DNA of 64,000 bases from an uncultured Lachnospiraceae bacterium (GCA_948473115.1 CAOKWI010000001.1:1-64000), one strand, 5' to 3'; counted from the first letter of the stretch, positions 18,268-27,613 are shown. Notes: generated by a model not told the origin, from the sequence alone. Numbers and translations: made by a program.

Positions 18268-18522
18268 ATGCAGGAGAAAGTTATGGTTGCGGATACCCTG
18301 GCCGGTATCAATGGAGAACTGACCCGCTATGCGGGTATGATCGCACAGTCCGAAAACAAGGAGTTAAAGACTACCCTGAAACAGTTCCGCAATGCCTGTG
18401 AGCAGTCACAGGAGGAGCTGTACCAGATCGCGAGGGAAAAGTCTTATTATGTGCCCGCAAGCAAGGCTACTGAGGAAGAAGTAGCGCATGTGAAGAGCCT
18501 TTTCACACAGGGAACACTGTAA
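18268..18522 (+). CDS. CotF-family spore coat protein
   Basis: 84 residues with helical heptads (NGELTRYAGMIAQSENKEL) and a C-terminal YQIAREKSYYVPASKAT, a CotF-family signature. It forms a bicistronic unit with the preceding small coat protein. Expression during sporulation is expected from the family; no sporulation promoter could be recognised with confidence. Confidence 0.85.
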   Translation: MQEKVMVADTLAGINGELTRYAGMIAQSENKELKTTLKQFRNACEQSQEELYQIAREKSYYVPASKATEEEVAHVKSLFTQGTL

Positions 18523-18539
18523 AGAGCAGACGCGGAAAT

Positions 18540-18739
18540 CAAAGCTCCAGCAGCAAGCTGACGGGGGCTTTGACTCTCGCGGCATTCGCCAACTGTCCGT
18601 GCAGGCACGGCACATAGTCAGCCATGCTGACTTGGCTCATTGCTCGCGGGAATAAAACGGCGCAGGCGCCGCCTGGGGATATCAGGCGGCGCCTGCGGTT
18701 TGCGCAAGGCTTTCGGAAGTATATTCGGCGGCTTTTTTT
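18540..18739. repeat. Series of hairpins after the coat genes
   Basis: A TCAAAGCTCC/GGGGCTTTGA hairpin lies at about 18538-18572. At 18661-18675 and 18683-18697 there is a perfect 15-bp GC-rich stem (CGCAGGCGCCGCCTG) with a seven-base loop, then GGTTTG. A T-run at 18732-18739 comes later. The strong stem may end the coat transcript. Confidence 0.5.
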
Positions 18740-18791
18740 CATATGATGGTAGAAAACAGGGCACAATGGAAGTGTGTGATACGGTGAGATT

Positions 18792-19490
18792 ATGCTGAAT
18801 ATGATTTGGGCGGGAATGATCCTGCTGGCAGTGGTCTACGCGGCCTGCAGCGGAAATATGAGCGCGGTCACAAATGCGGCGCTGGACAGCGCGGGGGAAG
18901 CGATTTCCCTGTGTATTACAATGGCCGGGGTGGTGGCGCTTTGGATGGGATTGATGGAGATTGCCCAGAAAGCGGGCCTGATCCGGAAACTGACAAAGGG
19001 TATTTCTCCGTTTTTAAAATTTATGTTCCCAAGGATCCCACAGGGACATCCTGCACGGGAGTACATAGCAACCAATATAATTGCCAATGTGCTGGGGCTT
19101 GGCTGGGCCTGCACACCGGCGGGACTTAAGGCGATGGAAGAACTGGCGAAGCTGGAAGCGGAACGGGGGACGCCGGGGTATGCTTTGTCAGGGGAAGGCA
19201 TTTTGGCGGATGGAAAGAAAAAGCTGAACAGGGCAGGAACGGGCGGCGGTGAGCTGCCCGCAGCGGCAAATGGGAAGAGTGGCAGGGTTGCCAGCAACGA
19301 GATGTGTACGTTTTTGATACTGAATATATCTTCTCTGCAGCTGATCCCGGTGAATATGATTGCTTATAGGAGTCAGTACGGGAGCGTGAACCCGGCGGGG
19401 ATCATTGCGCCGGCGATTGTGGCGACGTTTATCAGTACGTTGACGGCGGTGGTGTATTGTAAGGTGAAGGATAGGAGGCGGAGAGTCTGA
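18792..19490 (+). CDS. spmA: Spore maturation protein A
   Basis: 232 residues, nucleoside-recognition (Gate) membrane family. Features are an N-terminal membrane helix, GMSAVTNAALDSAGEAISLC-like gate segment, IPQGHPAREYIATNIIANVLGLGWA, and the C-terminal NPAGIIAPAIVATF helix. SpmA works with SpmB in spore core dehydration. Here spmB lies 17 kb away at 36263. A broken copy of its 3' third lies at 20668, on the far side of a TA pair and a MITE-like repeat. Confidence 0.93.
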   Translation: MLNMIWAGMILLAVVYAACSGNMSAVTNAALDSAGEAISLCITMAGVVALWMGLMEIAQKAGLIRKLTKGISPFLKFMFPRIPQGHPAREYIATNIIANVLGLGWACTPAGLKAMEELAKLEAERGTPGYALSGEGILADGKKKLNRAGTGGGELPAAANGKSGRVASNEMCTFLILNISSLQLIPVNMIAYRSQYGSVNPAGIIAPAIVATFISTLTAVVYCKVKDRRRRV

Positions 19491-19593
19491 GGACTTTCCG
19501 CTTTAGTATTATTTTTGTGAAAGAGTGTTGAGAAGCAAAGTTTTTTGGGATATACTTATAAAAAGCAGATGGATATTGGGATTTGAGAAATAT

Positions 19594-19944
19594 ATGAGGT
19601 ATCAAGAAATGAAAGAAAAGATAAAAAATATTACGTCTGAAGTATATGAAGAATTGATAAAATTATTTGGGGCAAAGATTGAATGTATTATTTTGTACGG
19701 TTCATATGCACGTGGGGATTTTAATTTGGAATCAGACGTTGATATCATGATTTTGTTGAATTGCGATCAAAAAGAAATAATGCAACGACGAAAAGAAATC
19801 AGTAGAATTGCAAGCCGCGTTGGTTTAAAAAATGATATTATGGTTTCGCTTCTTGCACGTAATAGTGATGACTATGAAAATAATATGAAGTACCAGCCAT
19901 TTTACCAAAACATTGAAAAGGAAGGTATGAGAATTTATCGATAA
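19594..19944 (+). CDS. MNT-type nucleotidyltransferase (MntA-like antitoxin)
   Basis: 116 residues from the ATG at 19594; earlier in-frame starts at 19525 lack family similarity. The minimal nucleotidyltransferase motif GSYARGDFN..SDVD lies at 36-50 with the metal-binding Asp48 and Asp50. In MntA-HepT systems this enzyme neutralises the HEPN RNase by attaching AMP to it. The HEPN frame begins at its stop codon. Base composition is clearly more AT-rich than spmA. Confidence 0.85.
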   Translation: MRYQEMKEKIKNITSEVYEELIKLFGAKIECIILYGSYARGDFNLESDVDIMILLNCDQKEIMQRRKEISRIASRVGLKNDIMVSLLARNSDDYENNMKYQPFYQNIEKEGMRIYR

Positions 19945-20344
19945 AGCAAGAGCAGATTTAGCTATATATCGTTTAAAGACAGCGAGGCAATGTATTATAT
20001 CGGCAAAAGCATTGATAGAAATATCGGATTATAAAGGTGTTGCAAATCGTTCTTATTATGCGGTTTTCCATTGTATGCGAAGTGTATTGGCATTAAGTTC
20101 CATAGACTTTTCAAAACATTCTGCGGTGGGCGCTTATTTTCGTAAAGAATATATAAAAACAGGGATATTTGATGTAGCTATGTCGGATATAGTATCGGAA
20201 GCCTTTGATATTCGTAGCGATAGCGACTATAATGACTATTTTGTAATATCGAAAAAAGAGGTTGAAGAACAGATATCAAATGCACAGTATTTTTACGATA
20301 GGGTAGAGGAATATGTAGTGGCGCAAATTAAGGATGGTGGTTGA
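19937..20344 (+). CDS. HEPN-domain protein (HepT-like toxin), start codon ATC or lost
   Basis: The frame continues upstream of its first usual start (TTG at 20012) to ATC at 19937, overlapping the MNT stop by eight bases. The stretch from ATC (DKARADLAIYRLKTARQ) looks like a normal HEPN N-terminal helix, so the native start was probably ATG here. The RNase motif R-x6-H is Arg38-His45 (RSYYAVFH). From the TTG start the protein would lack 25 residues. Either a rare ATC start, coupling to MNT, or inactivation explains this. Confidence 0.75.
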   Translation: MDKARADLAIYRLKTARQCIISAKALIEISDYKGVANRSYYAVFHCMRSVLALSSIDFSKHSAVGAYFRKEYIKTGIFDVAMSDIVSEAFDIRSDSDYNDYFVISKKEVEEQISNAQYFYDRVEEYVVAQIKDGG

Positions 20345-20501
20345 TCTGATATTTTAAATATATAGTAATCGTTAGGAACGGAAATTTTATAATAAGATGT
20401 ATTCTGCTTTTATTATATTGCTTTTCTTATTTTGGCATTATTCAACAATAAGAGAGAGGAAAAAACATTATTACAAGATATTTTTCGCAAAGTTCGTGTC
20501 A

Positions 20502-20666
20502 CTAGTACATCGTTGCATTAATCCTGAAGTAATAAGCGCTTGATGTTTGCGTCAGTGCAAGGCGGCGGAGGGAGGCGATGCGGTGGCATCGTTGACCGAC
20601 AACAACGCGGCAATGACGTGAACAGCGAGTGCTGATTACTCAGGAATTAATGCAATGATGTACTAG
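20502..20666. mobile_element. 165-bp MITE-like element
   Basis: Terminal inverted repeats of about 32 bases (20502-20533 and 20634-20666; CTAGTACATC, GCATTAAT, CCTGA blocks) flank a GC-rich core. No frame encodes a protein. Its right end abuts the start of the broken spmA homology. The bases 20345-20501 before it are AT-rich and hold nothing I recognise. Confidence 0.65.
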
Positions 20667-20667
20667 C

Positions 20668-21018
20668 TTGACACAAGGGGGATTAAGGGCAATGGAGGAG
20701 CTGGCGAAGCTGGAGGCGGAGAGAGGGACGGAGGGGTATGCACCGAATGGGATTGTTATGAGTGGCAGTGCGGAAATGGCTGGCAGGAAGAAAGGGAAGC
20801 GGGAGAGAGTTGCCAGCAACGAGATGTGTACATTTTTGATTTTGAATATTTCTTCTTTGCAATTGATATCTGTGAATATGATCGCTTACCGCAGCCAGTA
20901 CGGGAGCGTGAACCCAGCGGGGATCATTGCGCCGGCGATTGTGGCGACGTTTGTGAGTACGGCGGTGGCGGTGGCGTAGGCGTATTGTAAGGTGAAGGAC
21001 AGAAGGCGGAGAGTGTAA
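20668..21018 (+). pseudogene. Broken 3' third of a second spmA
   Basis: Matches residues from about 112 of SpmA (GLRAMEELAKLEAERGT, NEMCTFLILNISSLQL, NPAGIIAPAIVATF) and ends with the same CKVKDRRRRV tail, but has no 5' half and an in-frame TAG at 20977. The middle, a linker, differs; the last 150 bases are the most alike. It looks like the displaced or duplicated end of spmA. Confidence 0.85.
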
Positions 21019-21195
21019 GGCTCTTCGCTTTCTTATTTTTCTCAATTTCATATGATAGTGGAAGTTCTCTTTTGGGGATTTCGCTGCATGAAGGAACCTC
21101 GCTTCCGGTAGAAAAAGTTAATTTCTACAATTCATATCCATTGATATTTCGGGAGTTTTTACTGGCATGCGGGGAAGAGAAGCTTTGAAAAATAT

Positions 21196-21224
21196 TAGAC
21201 AGGAATGATTCAGAGATATATAAT
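21196..21224 (+). promoter_or_regulatory. Sigma-A-type promoter of the MoxR operon
   Basis: TAGACA (21196-21201, one mismatch to TTGACA), a 17-base spacer and TATAAT (21219-21224), 36 bases before the MoxR start. Confidence 0.7.
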
Positions 21225-21260
21225 AAATAAAATACACTGGGTATGAGAGGGTGTGAAAGT

Positions 21261-22199
21261 ATGGAACCGAAAGAGACGACACTTGCCGAAAAGCTGAAAA
21301 ATAATATAAACCGGGTGTTTGTGGGGAAGGAAGAGGTAGTGGAGGATCTCCTGACATGTCTGTTTGCGGGGGGACATGTGCTCCTGGAGGATGTGCCGGG
21401 CGTGGGTAAGACGACTCTGGCCTCCGTCCTGGCAAAGAGTATCGGATGCAGCTTCGGGAGGATTTCCTTTACGCCGGACACTCTGCCGGGGGATGTGCTT
21501 GGTGTGTCCGTCTACAATATGAAATCCGGTGAGTTCGAGTACAGGGCGGGGGCGGTGATGCATCAGATCCTGTTGGCGGATGAAATCAACCGGACGTCAC
21601 CCAAGACCCAGGCAAGTCTGCTGGAAGCCATGGCGGAGGGGCAGGTGACAGTGGACGGTGAGATTTATGAGCTGCCCCGCCCGTTTCTGGTGATTGCCAC
21701 CCAGAATCCTATGGGATTCCTGGGCACGTATCCTCTGCCGGAAGCGCAGATGGACCGCTTTATGATGCGGCTGTCCATCGGGTATCCGGACAGAGAGCAG
21801 GAGATCCGGATGGCTTCACAGGCGCTGGAGGGTCGGACGCCGGATCAGGCGGAAACGGTATGCAGTCCGGCGGAGGTGATGAAGGTCATGGAGGCGGTGC
21901 GTGGGATCACGGTGCGGGAACCGCTTCTGGGGTATATGGAGGATATGGTTGCGCTTACCAGACAGGAGTCCCGCTTCGTGCTGGGCGCCAGCCCCAGAGC
22001 CATGCTGGCATTGATGCGGGCGTCTCAGGGCAGGGCCTTTCTGCAGGGCAGGGATTATGTCAAGCCGGATGATGTGAAAGCGGTCGCCATGCAGGTGCTT
22101 CTCCACAGGCTGACGCTTTCCCCGGAGGCGAGAATTCAGAAGGCGGACGGAGCAGGCGTCTTAAAAAGTCTGATCCTGAGGGCGAAAGTGCCCGTATGA
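21261..22199 (+). CDS. MoxR-family AAA+ ATPase
   Basis: 312 residues from ATG 21261, which has GAGAGG upstream; another ATG at 21243 has no SD. Walker A GVGKTT at 47-52, Walker B LLADEIN, then NRTSPKTQASLLEAMAEGQ and the sensor region ATQNPMGFLGTYPLPEAQMDRF, all MoxR signatures. MoxR proteins are thought to act as chaperones for cofactor or complex assembly. It leads an operon with DUF58 and transglutaminase proteins, a widespread arrangement. Confidence 0.93.
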   Translation: MEPKETTLAEKLKNNINRVFVGKEEVVEDLLTCLFAGGHVLLEDVPGVGKTTLASVLAKSIGCSFGRISFTPDTLPGDVLGVSVYNMKSGEFEYRAGAVMHQILLADEINRTSPKTQASLLEAMAEGQVTVDGEIYELPRPFLVIATQNPMGFLGTYPLPEAQMDRFMMRLSIGYPDREQEIRMASQALEGRTPDQAETVCSPAEVMKVMEAVRGITVREPLLGYMEDMVALTRQESRFVLGASPRAMLALMRASQGRAFLQGRDYVKPDDVKAVAMQVLLHRLTLSPEARIQKADGAGVLKSLILRAKVPV

Positions 22200-22381
22200 G
22201 AAACGGGGGATATAATGGCATTTCAGTTTGATCAGGAAAATCAATGTTTTTCTATTCGGAATATGTGATGGAGTTTTGCTTTTATGGTGATTTCGAGGAA
22301 TTCAGCGATTTCAGTGTTGATGAATGACTGCGTATGGAAACAGCCGTGCCTGCATAACAGGCTTTTGGTAGGAAAAAGGAA

Positions 22382-23545
22382 ATGAGAAAATACAGGATTT
22401 TGTTTCTGTGTCTGTGGATTTTGTCACTGGTGTCAATCAGCTTTTTTGGAGGCGCGGTCAGTTACGGCTTCTTTTTTGGAATGTCTCTCTTGCCGGCGGT
22501 TTGTCTGATTTATATCTCCTGTGTGTATTTCCGGTTTAAGATCTATCAGGAGCTGGAGAGCAGAAACATGGTCTGTGGTCAGCCCCAGGACTATCATTTC
22601 ATCCTGCAGAATGAGAGTTTTTTTGCCTTTTCGGGAGTGGGCGTAAAGCTGTTTTCCGATTTTTCCTATGTGGAGGAGCTGCCCGGGGACGCGGAATACG
22701 AATTGCTGCCCGGGGATCGTTTTACTTATAAGACCAGGCTGGTATGCCGTTACCGGGGGGAGTATGAGGTTGGGATCAAGGAAGTGACAGTCACGGACTT
22801 TTTGCGGCTATTTCGGGTGAGTTATGCCAATCCCGGCGTCATCAAGGCGGTAGTGCGTCCCAGACTGATACTGCTGAAAGAGCTGAAAGGGATGGAGGAA
22901 TTTCAGGCGCCTCTGCAGAGGGAGGCTCTGTCAGGGACGGAACCGGATATTCTGGTGCGGAATTATGCGGAGGGCGACTCCCTGAGACAGATCCACTGGA
23001 AGTCCACGGCACGGCAGGGGAAGCTGCTCACCAGAACCGTGGTGGGAGAGGAAAAACAGGGAATCGTTCTCTTTTGTGATATGACTCGCTTCGGCAGGAA
23101 GGCGGAGGAATACCTGCCGTTGGAGAATAGGATGCTGGAGACGCTTTTGGCGCTGGGTTACTTTTTTGCCCGGAAGGATATGGGATTTTCCGTCTGCTAT
23201 GCCCAGAAGACTCCTGTGAGAATGCAGATTAGGGGAATGACAGATTTTGACGACTTTTATCAGAGCGTGTCCATGACTGTTTTCGGGGAAAACGGGGATT
23301 TCCTGAGTCTGGTGGAACAGGAGTTGGCCCGGGGAGGACTCTGGGGCAGCAGGATGATATTTCTGATATTGCATGAAATGGATGAGCGCATGATGGAGGC
23401 CACACAGAAGCTGGCGGAAGCAGGTCTGCCGATGGTGATCTATGCTGTCACGGACGGCGATATCAGGAAATTCCTGCGGCAGGGCGGCGGGAGAAGAAGG
23501 ATTTTTCAGGTTCCCATAGAGGAATCTCTGGAAGGGAGGCTGTGA
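22382..23545 (+). CDS. DUF58-domain membrane protein
   Basis: 387 residues with two N-terminal membrane helices, a beta-rich region and the DUF58 core YAEGDSLRQIHWKSTAR near residues 196-212; a vWA-like fold follows. Function not established; always close to MoxR. The 182 bases before it contain no convincing gene. Its stop overlaps the next start (TGATG). Confidence 0.88.
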   Translation: MRKYRILFLCLWILSLVSISFFGGAVSYGFFFGMSLLPAVCLIYISCVYFRFKIYQELESRNMVCGQPQDYHFILQNESFFAFSGVGVKLFSDFSYVEELPGDAEYELLPGDRFTYKTRLVCRYRGEYEVGIKEVTVTDFLRLFRVSYANPGVIKAVVRPRLILLKELKGMEEFQAPLQREALSGTEPDILVRNYAEGDSLRQIHWKSTARQGKLLTRTVVGEEKQGIVLFCDMTRFGRKAEEYLPLENRMLETLLALGYFFARKDMGFSVCYAQKTPVRMQIRGMTDFDDFYQSVSMTVFGENGDFLSLVEQELARGGLWGSRMIFLILHEMDERMMEATQKLAEAGLPMVIYAVTDGDIRKFLRQGGGRRRIFQVPIEESLEGRL

Positions 23546-25968
23546 TGAAAGAATGGCTCCATTCCCATGAAAAGGCTGCTTACAGGATAGTGAATGCGGC
23601 GCTCCTTATCTGTATGGTGCTGCTGGGTGCAGAGAATTTTCTCGGGATTCACAGGCTCGGTGCGGCGCATTTCTTCGTGGCTTTCGCGGTCATTGGCGTT
23701 TTGACAGGCATTTGTTACATGACGGTCAGGGGAAGGATTCTCTGTCTCTCCGCCCTGTTTATTCTGTCGTGTGCGTGGATAGCGGCGGGACCTGCAGGAA
23801 ACCTGGATTTCTGGCGGCATTTTTTCCGATGGCTGGTGGGGCGGGAGGAGGCGGCCCGGGAGTGGGAAGCGGCGTTTGGGCTGCTGCAGACAGCTATGCT
23901 TGCGACGGCATGCTACCCGCTGCAGATCCTTTTCGAGAAGCTGCCGAAGCTGAAAGAGGGAACGGCTGGGGCCCTTCTCCTTGTCCTGGTATTCTGCCTG
24001 GTGACCCGCCGGGAATGGAATCATTTCGGAATGGCTCTTATGATCTGCTTTTCCCTGCTGACCTGGGAGGAACGGGTACAGAAGCATTGGGAAAAGAGGC
24101 GGATGGCGGGGAACGGTGTTCTGGCGCATACTTTTTGGATCTTTCCTTTTGTGGGACTGTACTTTTTGTTACTGATGATTGCGCCTGCCCCGGAGAAGCC
24201 TTATGACTGGGGCTGGGCAAAGGCGATTTATTTTCAGATGCGGGAATCTTTCCGGACGTATGCCCAGAGGATCAAGTGGGACGACCGGGAGGGATTTGGC
24301 ATGGCGTTTACCGGCTTTTCCGAGGAGGGGACGTTGGGAGAAGGACTGCAGGAGGAATCAGGGGAGGTTATGTGGGTGCGTGTGAACCCTGCTGCGGCGG
24401 AGCATCTGTATCTGACAGGAACAGTCTATGATACCTTTGACGGCAGGGGATGGAGCGGCAGCTTCCGGGGGAGTGCAGGCGGGGCTTTCCTGGATACGGC
24501 ACAGACATTGTATGCGGTGAGGCGCCATAACGAGCGGTATCAGAGGGACTATCTGAAAGAGATCCGGATAACGGTCCGATTCGGTGATTTCAGTACAGGG
24601 TATGTGTTTGCGCCTTTAAAAATATGGGGTATGGCGGAAAAATCCGGTACGGCTGCGGAGATCGACTCCGGGGACGGAACCCTGCGCTGGGACGGACAGC
24701 GGGGGTACGGGACGGAGTATGAGCTGCGCTGTTTTGCCATGAATGTCGGACAGCCGCAGTTCGATGCCTTTGTGGAGGAGGCTGTGAGAGCAGGAAGAGC
24801 GGTTGAGTCATCCAATCAGACGGTGTGGGAGGAAGTCGGGAGAGAGTGTGAAAGGAGCAGCGGACGGTCTTATTCTTTCCAGGATCTGGCGGATTATGAA
24901 AGCGCGGTCTGTGAGAATTATCTGGATGCGGTGAACCTGTCGGGGGAATTGGAGGGGCTTTTAAAGGATATTGTGGGAGACGCCGAAACCGATCTGGAAA
25001 AGCTGCGGGCAATCGAGGATTACCTGTCCACACTGAATTATACCCTGGTGCCCGGGAATCTGCCCAAAAGCGTGGGGGACGCGGGAGAGTTTCTCGAGTA
25101 TTTCCTGGTGGAGAGCAGGCAGGGGTACTGTACCTACTTTGCCACGGCATTTGTGCTGCTGGCAAGGGCGGAGGGGATCCCGGCCCGATATGTCCAGGGC
25201 TACTGCGTTCCCGTGGGTGAACAGGGGGAAGCGGTGGTGGCTTCCCACATGGCCCATGCCTGGCCGGAAGCCTATCTGAAGGGTGTGGGCTGGATTCCCT
25301 TTGAACCCACTCCCGGATATGGAAGCTCTCGCTATGATCCCTGGAGGCTGCAGCAGCCTGTGGACGGCACGGCAGAGTCTGCGGGAATCCGGCAGCAGGG
25401 GACAATCCCGGAGGAGGACGGGGTGGAGGAACCCGGGAATCCGGGAGATATGGAGAGCATGGAGGCCATGGATCCGGGAGAGGATGTGGATCCGGTATAT
25501 TCCTGGCAGCGGTTCGGGCTTGCGGCATCGGCGGTTTTGCTGTTCTGCGGGGCGCTGCTTGCCCTTGACCATAGGCTGGGAAAGCGCCGCTATGGGAAAA
25601 AAAGTCCGCAGCAGCGCCTCAGGATGGAGGTTCTTCTTAACTTAAAGGTGCTATCCCTGCTTGTGCCGGAGAGGGAGAGCTGGGAGACCCTGGAGGAATT
25701 TCGTGAAAAAGCAGGGTGCATACGGGGACAGCAAAAGGAACAGGGACAACAAAAGGAACAGGGACAGCTGGAGGAACAAGGAAAGCTGCCGCTGCGGTTC
25801 ACGGAGGATTATGAGGAGGTGATATATGGCGGGAAAGCAGCCGATGAGGAAATGATCACAAGTGCGGTAAAGGAGCGGGCAGGGCTTCTGGAGCTGTTGA
25901 AGCAGGAGCGGAGATGGGGGTGGTTCTGCTGCAGAATCAGGCTGTATTTTGGGAGGCACAGGCTTTAA
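23545..25968 (+). CDS. Transglutaminase-like membrane protein (TgpA type)
   Basis: 807 residues from ATG 23545, SD GGGAGG. Several N-terminal membrane helices, a large extracytoplasmic segment with the transglutaminase core (Cys529 in GYCTYFAT, His571 in HAWPEAY, then WIPFEPTPG with Glu where many have Asp), another helix near 655, and a cytoplasmic tail with Q/E/K repeats (about 735-755). Probably a protease- or amidase-like envelope enzyme; the target is unknown. Last gene of the MoxR operon. Confidence 0.88.
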   Translation: MKEWLHSHEKAAYRIVNAALLICMVLLGAENFLGIHRLGAAHFFVAFAVIGVLTGICYMTVRGRILCLSALFILSCAWIAAGPAGNLDFWRHFFRWLVGREEAAREWEAAFGLLQTAMLATACYPLQILFEKLPKLKEGTAGALLLVLVFCLVTRREWNHFGMALMICFSLLTWEERVQKHWEKRRMAGNGVLAHTFWIFPFVGLYFLLLMIAPAPEKPYDWGWAKAIYFQMRESFRTYAQRIKWDDREGFGMAFTGFSEEGTLGEGLQEESGEVMWVRVNPAAAEHLYLTGTVYDTFDGRGWSGSFRGSAGGAFLDTAQTLYAVRRHNERYQRDYLKEIRITVRFGDFSTGYVFAPLKIWGMAEKSGTAAEIDSGDGTLRWDGQRGYGTEYELRCFAMNVGQPQFDAFVEEAVRAGRAVESSNQTVWEEVGRECERSSGRSYSFQDLADYESAVCENYLDAVNLSGELEGLLKDIVGDAETDLEKLRAIEDYLSTLNYTLVPGNLPKSVGDAGEFLEYFLVESRQGYCTYFATAFVLLARAEGIPARYVQGYCVPVGEQGEAVVASHMAHAWPEAYLKGVGWIPFEPTPGYGSSRYDPWRLQQPVDGTAESAGIRQQGTIPEEDGVEEPGNPGDMESMEAMDPGEDVDPVYSWQRFGLAASAVLLFCGALLALDHRLGKRRYGKKSPQQRLRMEVLLNLKVLSLLVPERESWETLEEFREKAGCIRGQQKEQGQQKEQGQLEEQGKLPLRFTEDYEEVIYGGKAADEEMITSAVKERAGLLELLKQERRWGWFCCRIRLYFGRHRL

Positions 25969-26054
25969 CGCCTGCGTTTTCCACAAGCTCCGGGGTGTTG
26001 ACTTGTTGCCCGCGGAAATAAGAGAAAAGGAAAAAGAAAAACGGAGGAATGGAT

Positions 26055-27407
26055 ATGCCATATAATATCATTTTTTACTTTACAGATCAGCAGCGCTGGG
26101 ATACCTGCGGGTGCTTTGGACAGCCCCTGGATATTACGCCTAATCTGGACCGGCTGGCGGGCGAGGGGATTCAGTTTGACAATGCGTTTACTCCTCAGCC
26201 GGTGTGCGGTCCCTGCAGGGCACTGTTTCAAACAGGCAGATATCCCACGGAGACGGGCTGTTTCCGCAATGGCATCATGCTGCCGGAGGGAGTGAAGACC
26301 CTGGCTGATTATATTGAGGAGGCGGGCTATGAGACGGCATATATCGGGAAGTGGCATCTGGCCAGTGAGGAGGAGGCTGACGGCTCTCCTGTTATCGATC
26401 ATACTGTCACGGCGATTCCAGGGAAGCTGCGCGGGGGATACACAGGTTTCTGGCGCGCGTCCGATGTGCTGGAGTTCACCTCCCACGGTTATGACGGATA
26501 TGTTTTTGACGAGAATGACCGCCGTGTGGATTTCAAGGGCTATCGGGCGGACTGCATTAACGACATGGCGTTGGAGTTCCTGGACGGGTATGACGGGAGA
26601 AAGCCGTTTTTCATGACGATATCCCAGATTGAGCCGCACCATCAGAATGATCACAGACACTATGAGGGTCCCGAGGGTTCCAGGGAGAAATACAAAGATT
26701 TCGTTTTGCCCGGGGATCTGGCGGCTCTCTCCGGCAATGCCGCGGAGGAATATCCTGATTATCTGGGGCAGTGCGCCAGCCTGGACGAGAATCTGGGGCG
26801 CCTGATGGACAAGCTGAAGGAAAAGGGGCTGTATAAAGACACGGTCATTCTCTTTGCTTCCGACCACGGTTCTCATTTCAAGACGAGAAATACTGATGCG
26901 CATTTAAACGGGGGAGACGATTACAAGCGCTCCTGCCATGACGGATGCCTTTATGTTCCGCTTGTGATTGCAGGCGGGCCTTATCGGGGAGGGGTGGCGG
27001 TGAAAGAACTGGTGAGCACCGCAAGCCTGCCCAAGACCATTCTGGCCCTGGCAGGTGTGGATGTCGGGGATGCCATGATCGGGGAGAATCTTCTGGATGT
27101 GGTGGAAAAAAGGAATCCGGACAGGCCCAACGAGGTCTTTGCCCAGATTTCAGAGAGCCGGGTGGGGAGGTGCCTTCGCACAGACAAATATACCTATTCG
27201 GTATATGCCCCCGGTCTGAACGGGTTTGAGGCGGCTTCGGCGCAGGAATATGCGGATGATTTCTTATACGATCTTGAAAAAGATCCGTACCAGTTAAATA
27301 ATGTGGTGTCCGAACCCGCATACGCGCAGATTAAAGTAAAGCTGCGAGAAAGACTGCTGGAATGGATCCTGCAGGCGGAGGGTACCCGCCCTTCTATCGT
27401 GGATTGA
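26055..27407 (+). CDS. Sulfatase, cysteine type
   Basis: 450 residues from ATG 26055 (the ATG at 26049 sits directly on the SD GGAGGA). Metal-binding Asp in YFTDQQRWD, catalytic Cys51 in CGPCR that must be converted to formylglycine by an anaerobic maturase encoded elsewhere, and GKWHLAS and SDHGSHF motifs. No signal peptide, so it acts in the cytoplasm on imported glycans. It sits beside an importer and a GH112 phosphorylase, suggesting sulfated mucin-type oligosaccharides (inference). Confidence 0.9.
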   Translation: MPYNIIFYFTDQQRWDTCGCFGQPLDITPNLDRLAGEGIQFDNAFTPQPVCGPCRALFQTGRYPTETGCFRNGIMLPEGVKTLADYIEEAGYETAYIGKWHLASEEEADGSPVIDHTVTAIPGKLRGGYTGFWRASDVLEFTSHGYDGYVFDENDRRVDFKGYRADCINDMALEFLDGYDGRKPFFMTISQIEPHHQNDHRHYEGPEGSREKYKDFVLPGDLAALSGNAAEEYPDYLGQCASLDENLGRLMDKLKEKGLYKDTVILFASDHGSHFKTRNTDAHLNGGDDYKRSCHDGCLYVPLVIAGGPYRGGVAVKELVSTASLPKTILALAGVDVGDAMIGENLLDVVEKRNPDRPNEVFAQISESRVGRCLRTDKYTYSVYAPGLNGFEAASAQEYADDFLYDLEKDPYQLNNVVSEPAYAQIKVKLRERLLEWILQAEGTRPSIVD

Positions 27408-27456
27408 ACAACCATCCGCTCTGGAACAGACAGCCAGAGCGGATGGTTGTTATTTT
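27407..27456. terminator. Strong bidirectional terminator
   Basis: A perfect 18-bp stem (27407-27424 with 27434-27451) with a nine-base loop, then TATTTTAT. The stem starts within the sulfatase stop codon region; AT-rich arms on both sides could serve both strands. Confidence 0.85.
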
Positions 27457-27468
27457 ATCGGTAACTGC

Positions 27469-27609
27469 ACCATATAAGCAACCGCGCCTTTGCCAGGGAA
27501 GAATGCGAAGCATTCTTTGAAGCGAGTTTGCTCGCTTTTAACCATATAAGCAACCGCGCCTTTGCCGGGGAAGAATGCGAAGCATTCTTTGAAGTGCCGC
27601 TTGCGGCAC
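27469..27609. repeat. Two 54-bp direct repeats, each capped by a different hairpin
   Basis: Copies 27469-27522 and 27541-27594 differ at one base and contain the palindrome GAATGC/GCATTC. Each is followed by its own small hairpin, GCGAG/CTCGC and GTGCCGC/GCGGCAC, giving a period of 72. On the reverse strand both copies read FKECFAFFPGKGAVAYMV, but there is no SD. Confidence 0.8.
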
Positions 27610-27613
27610 TTTG

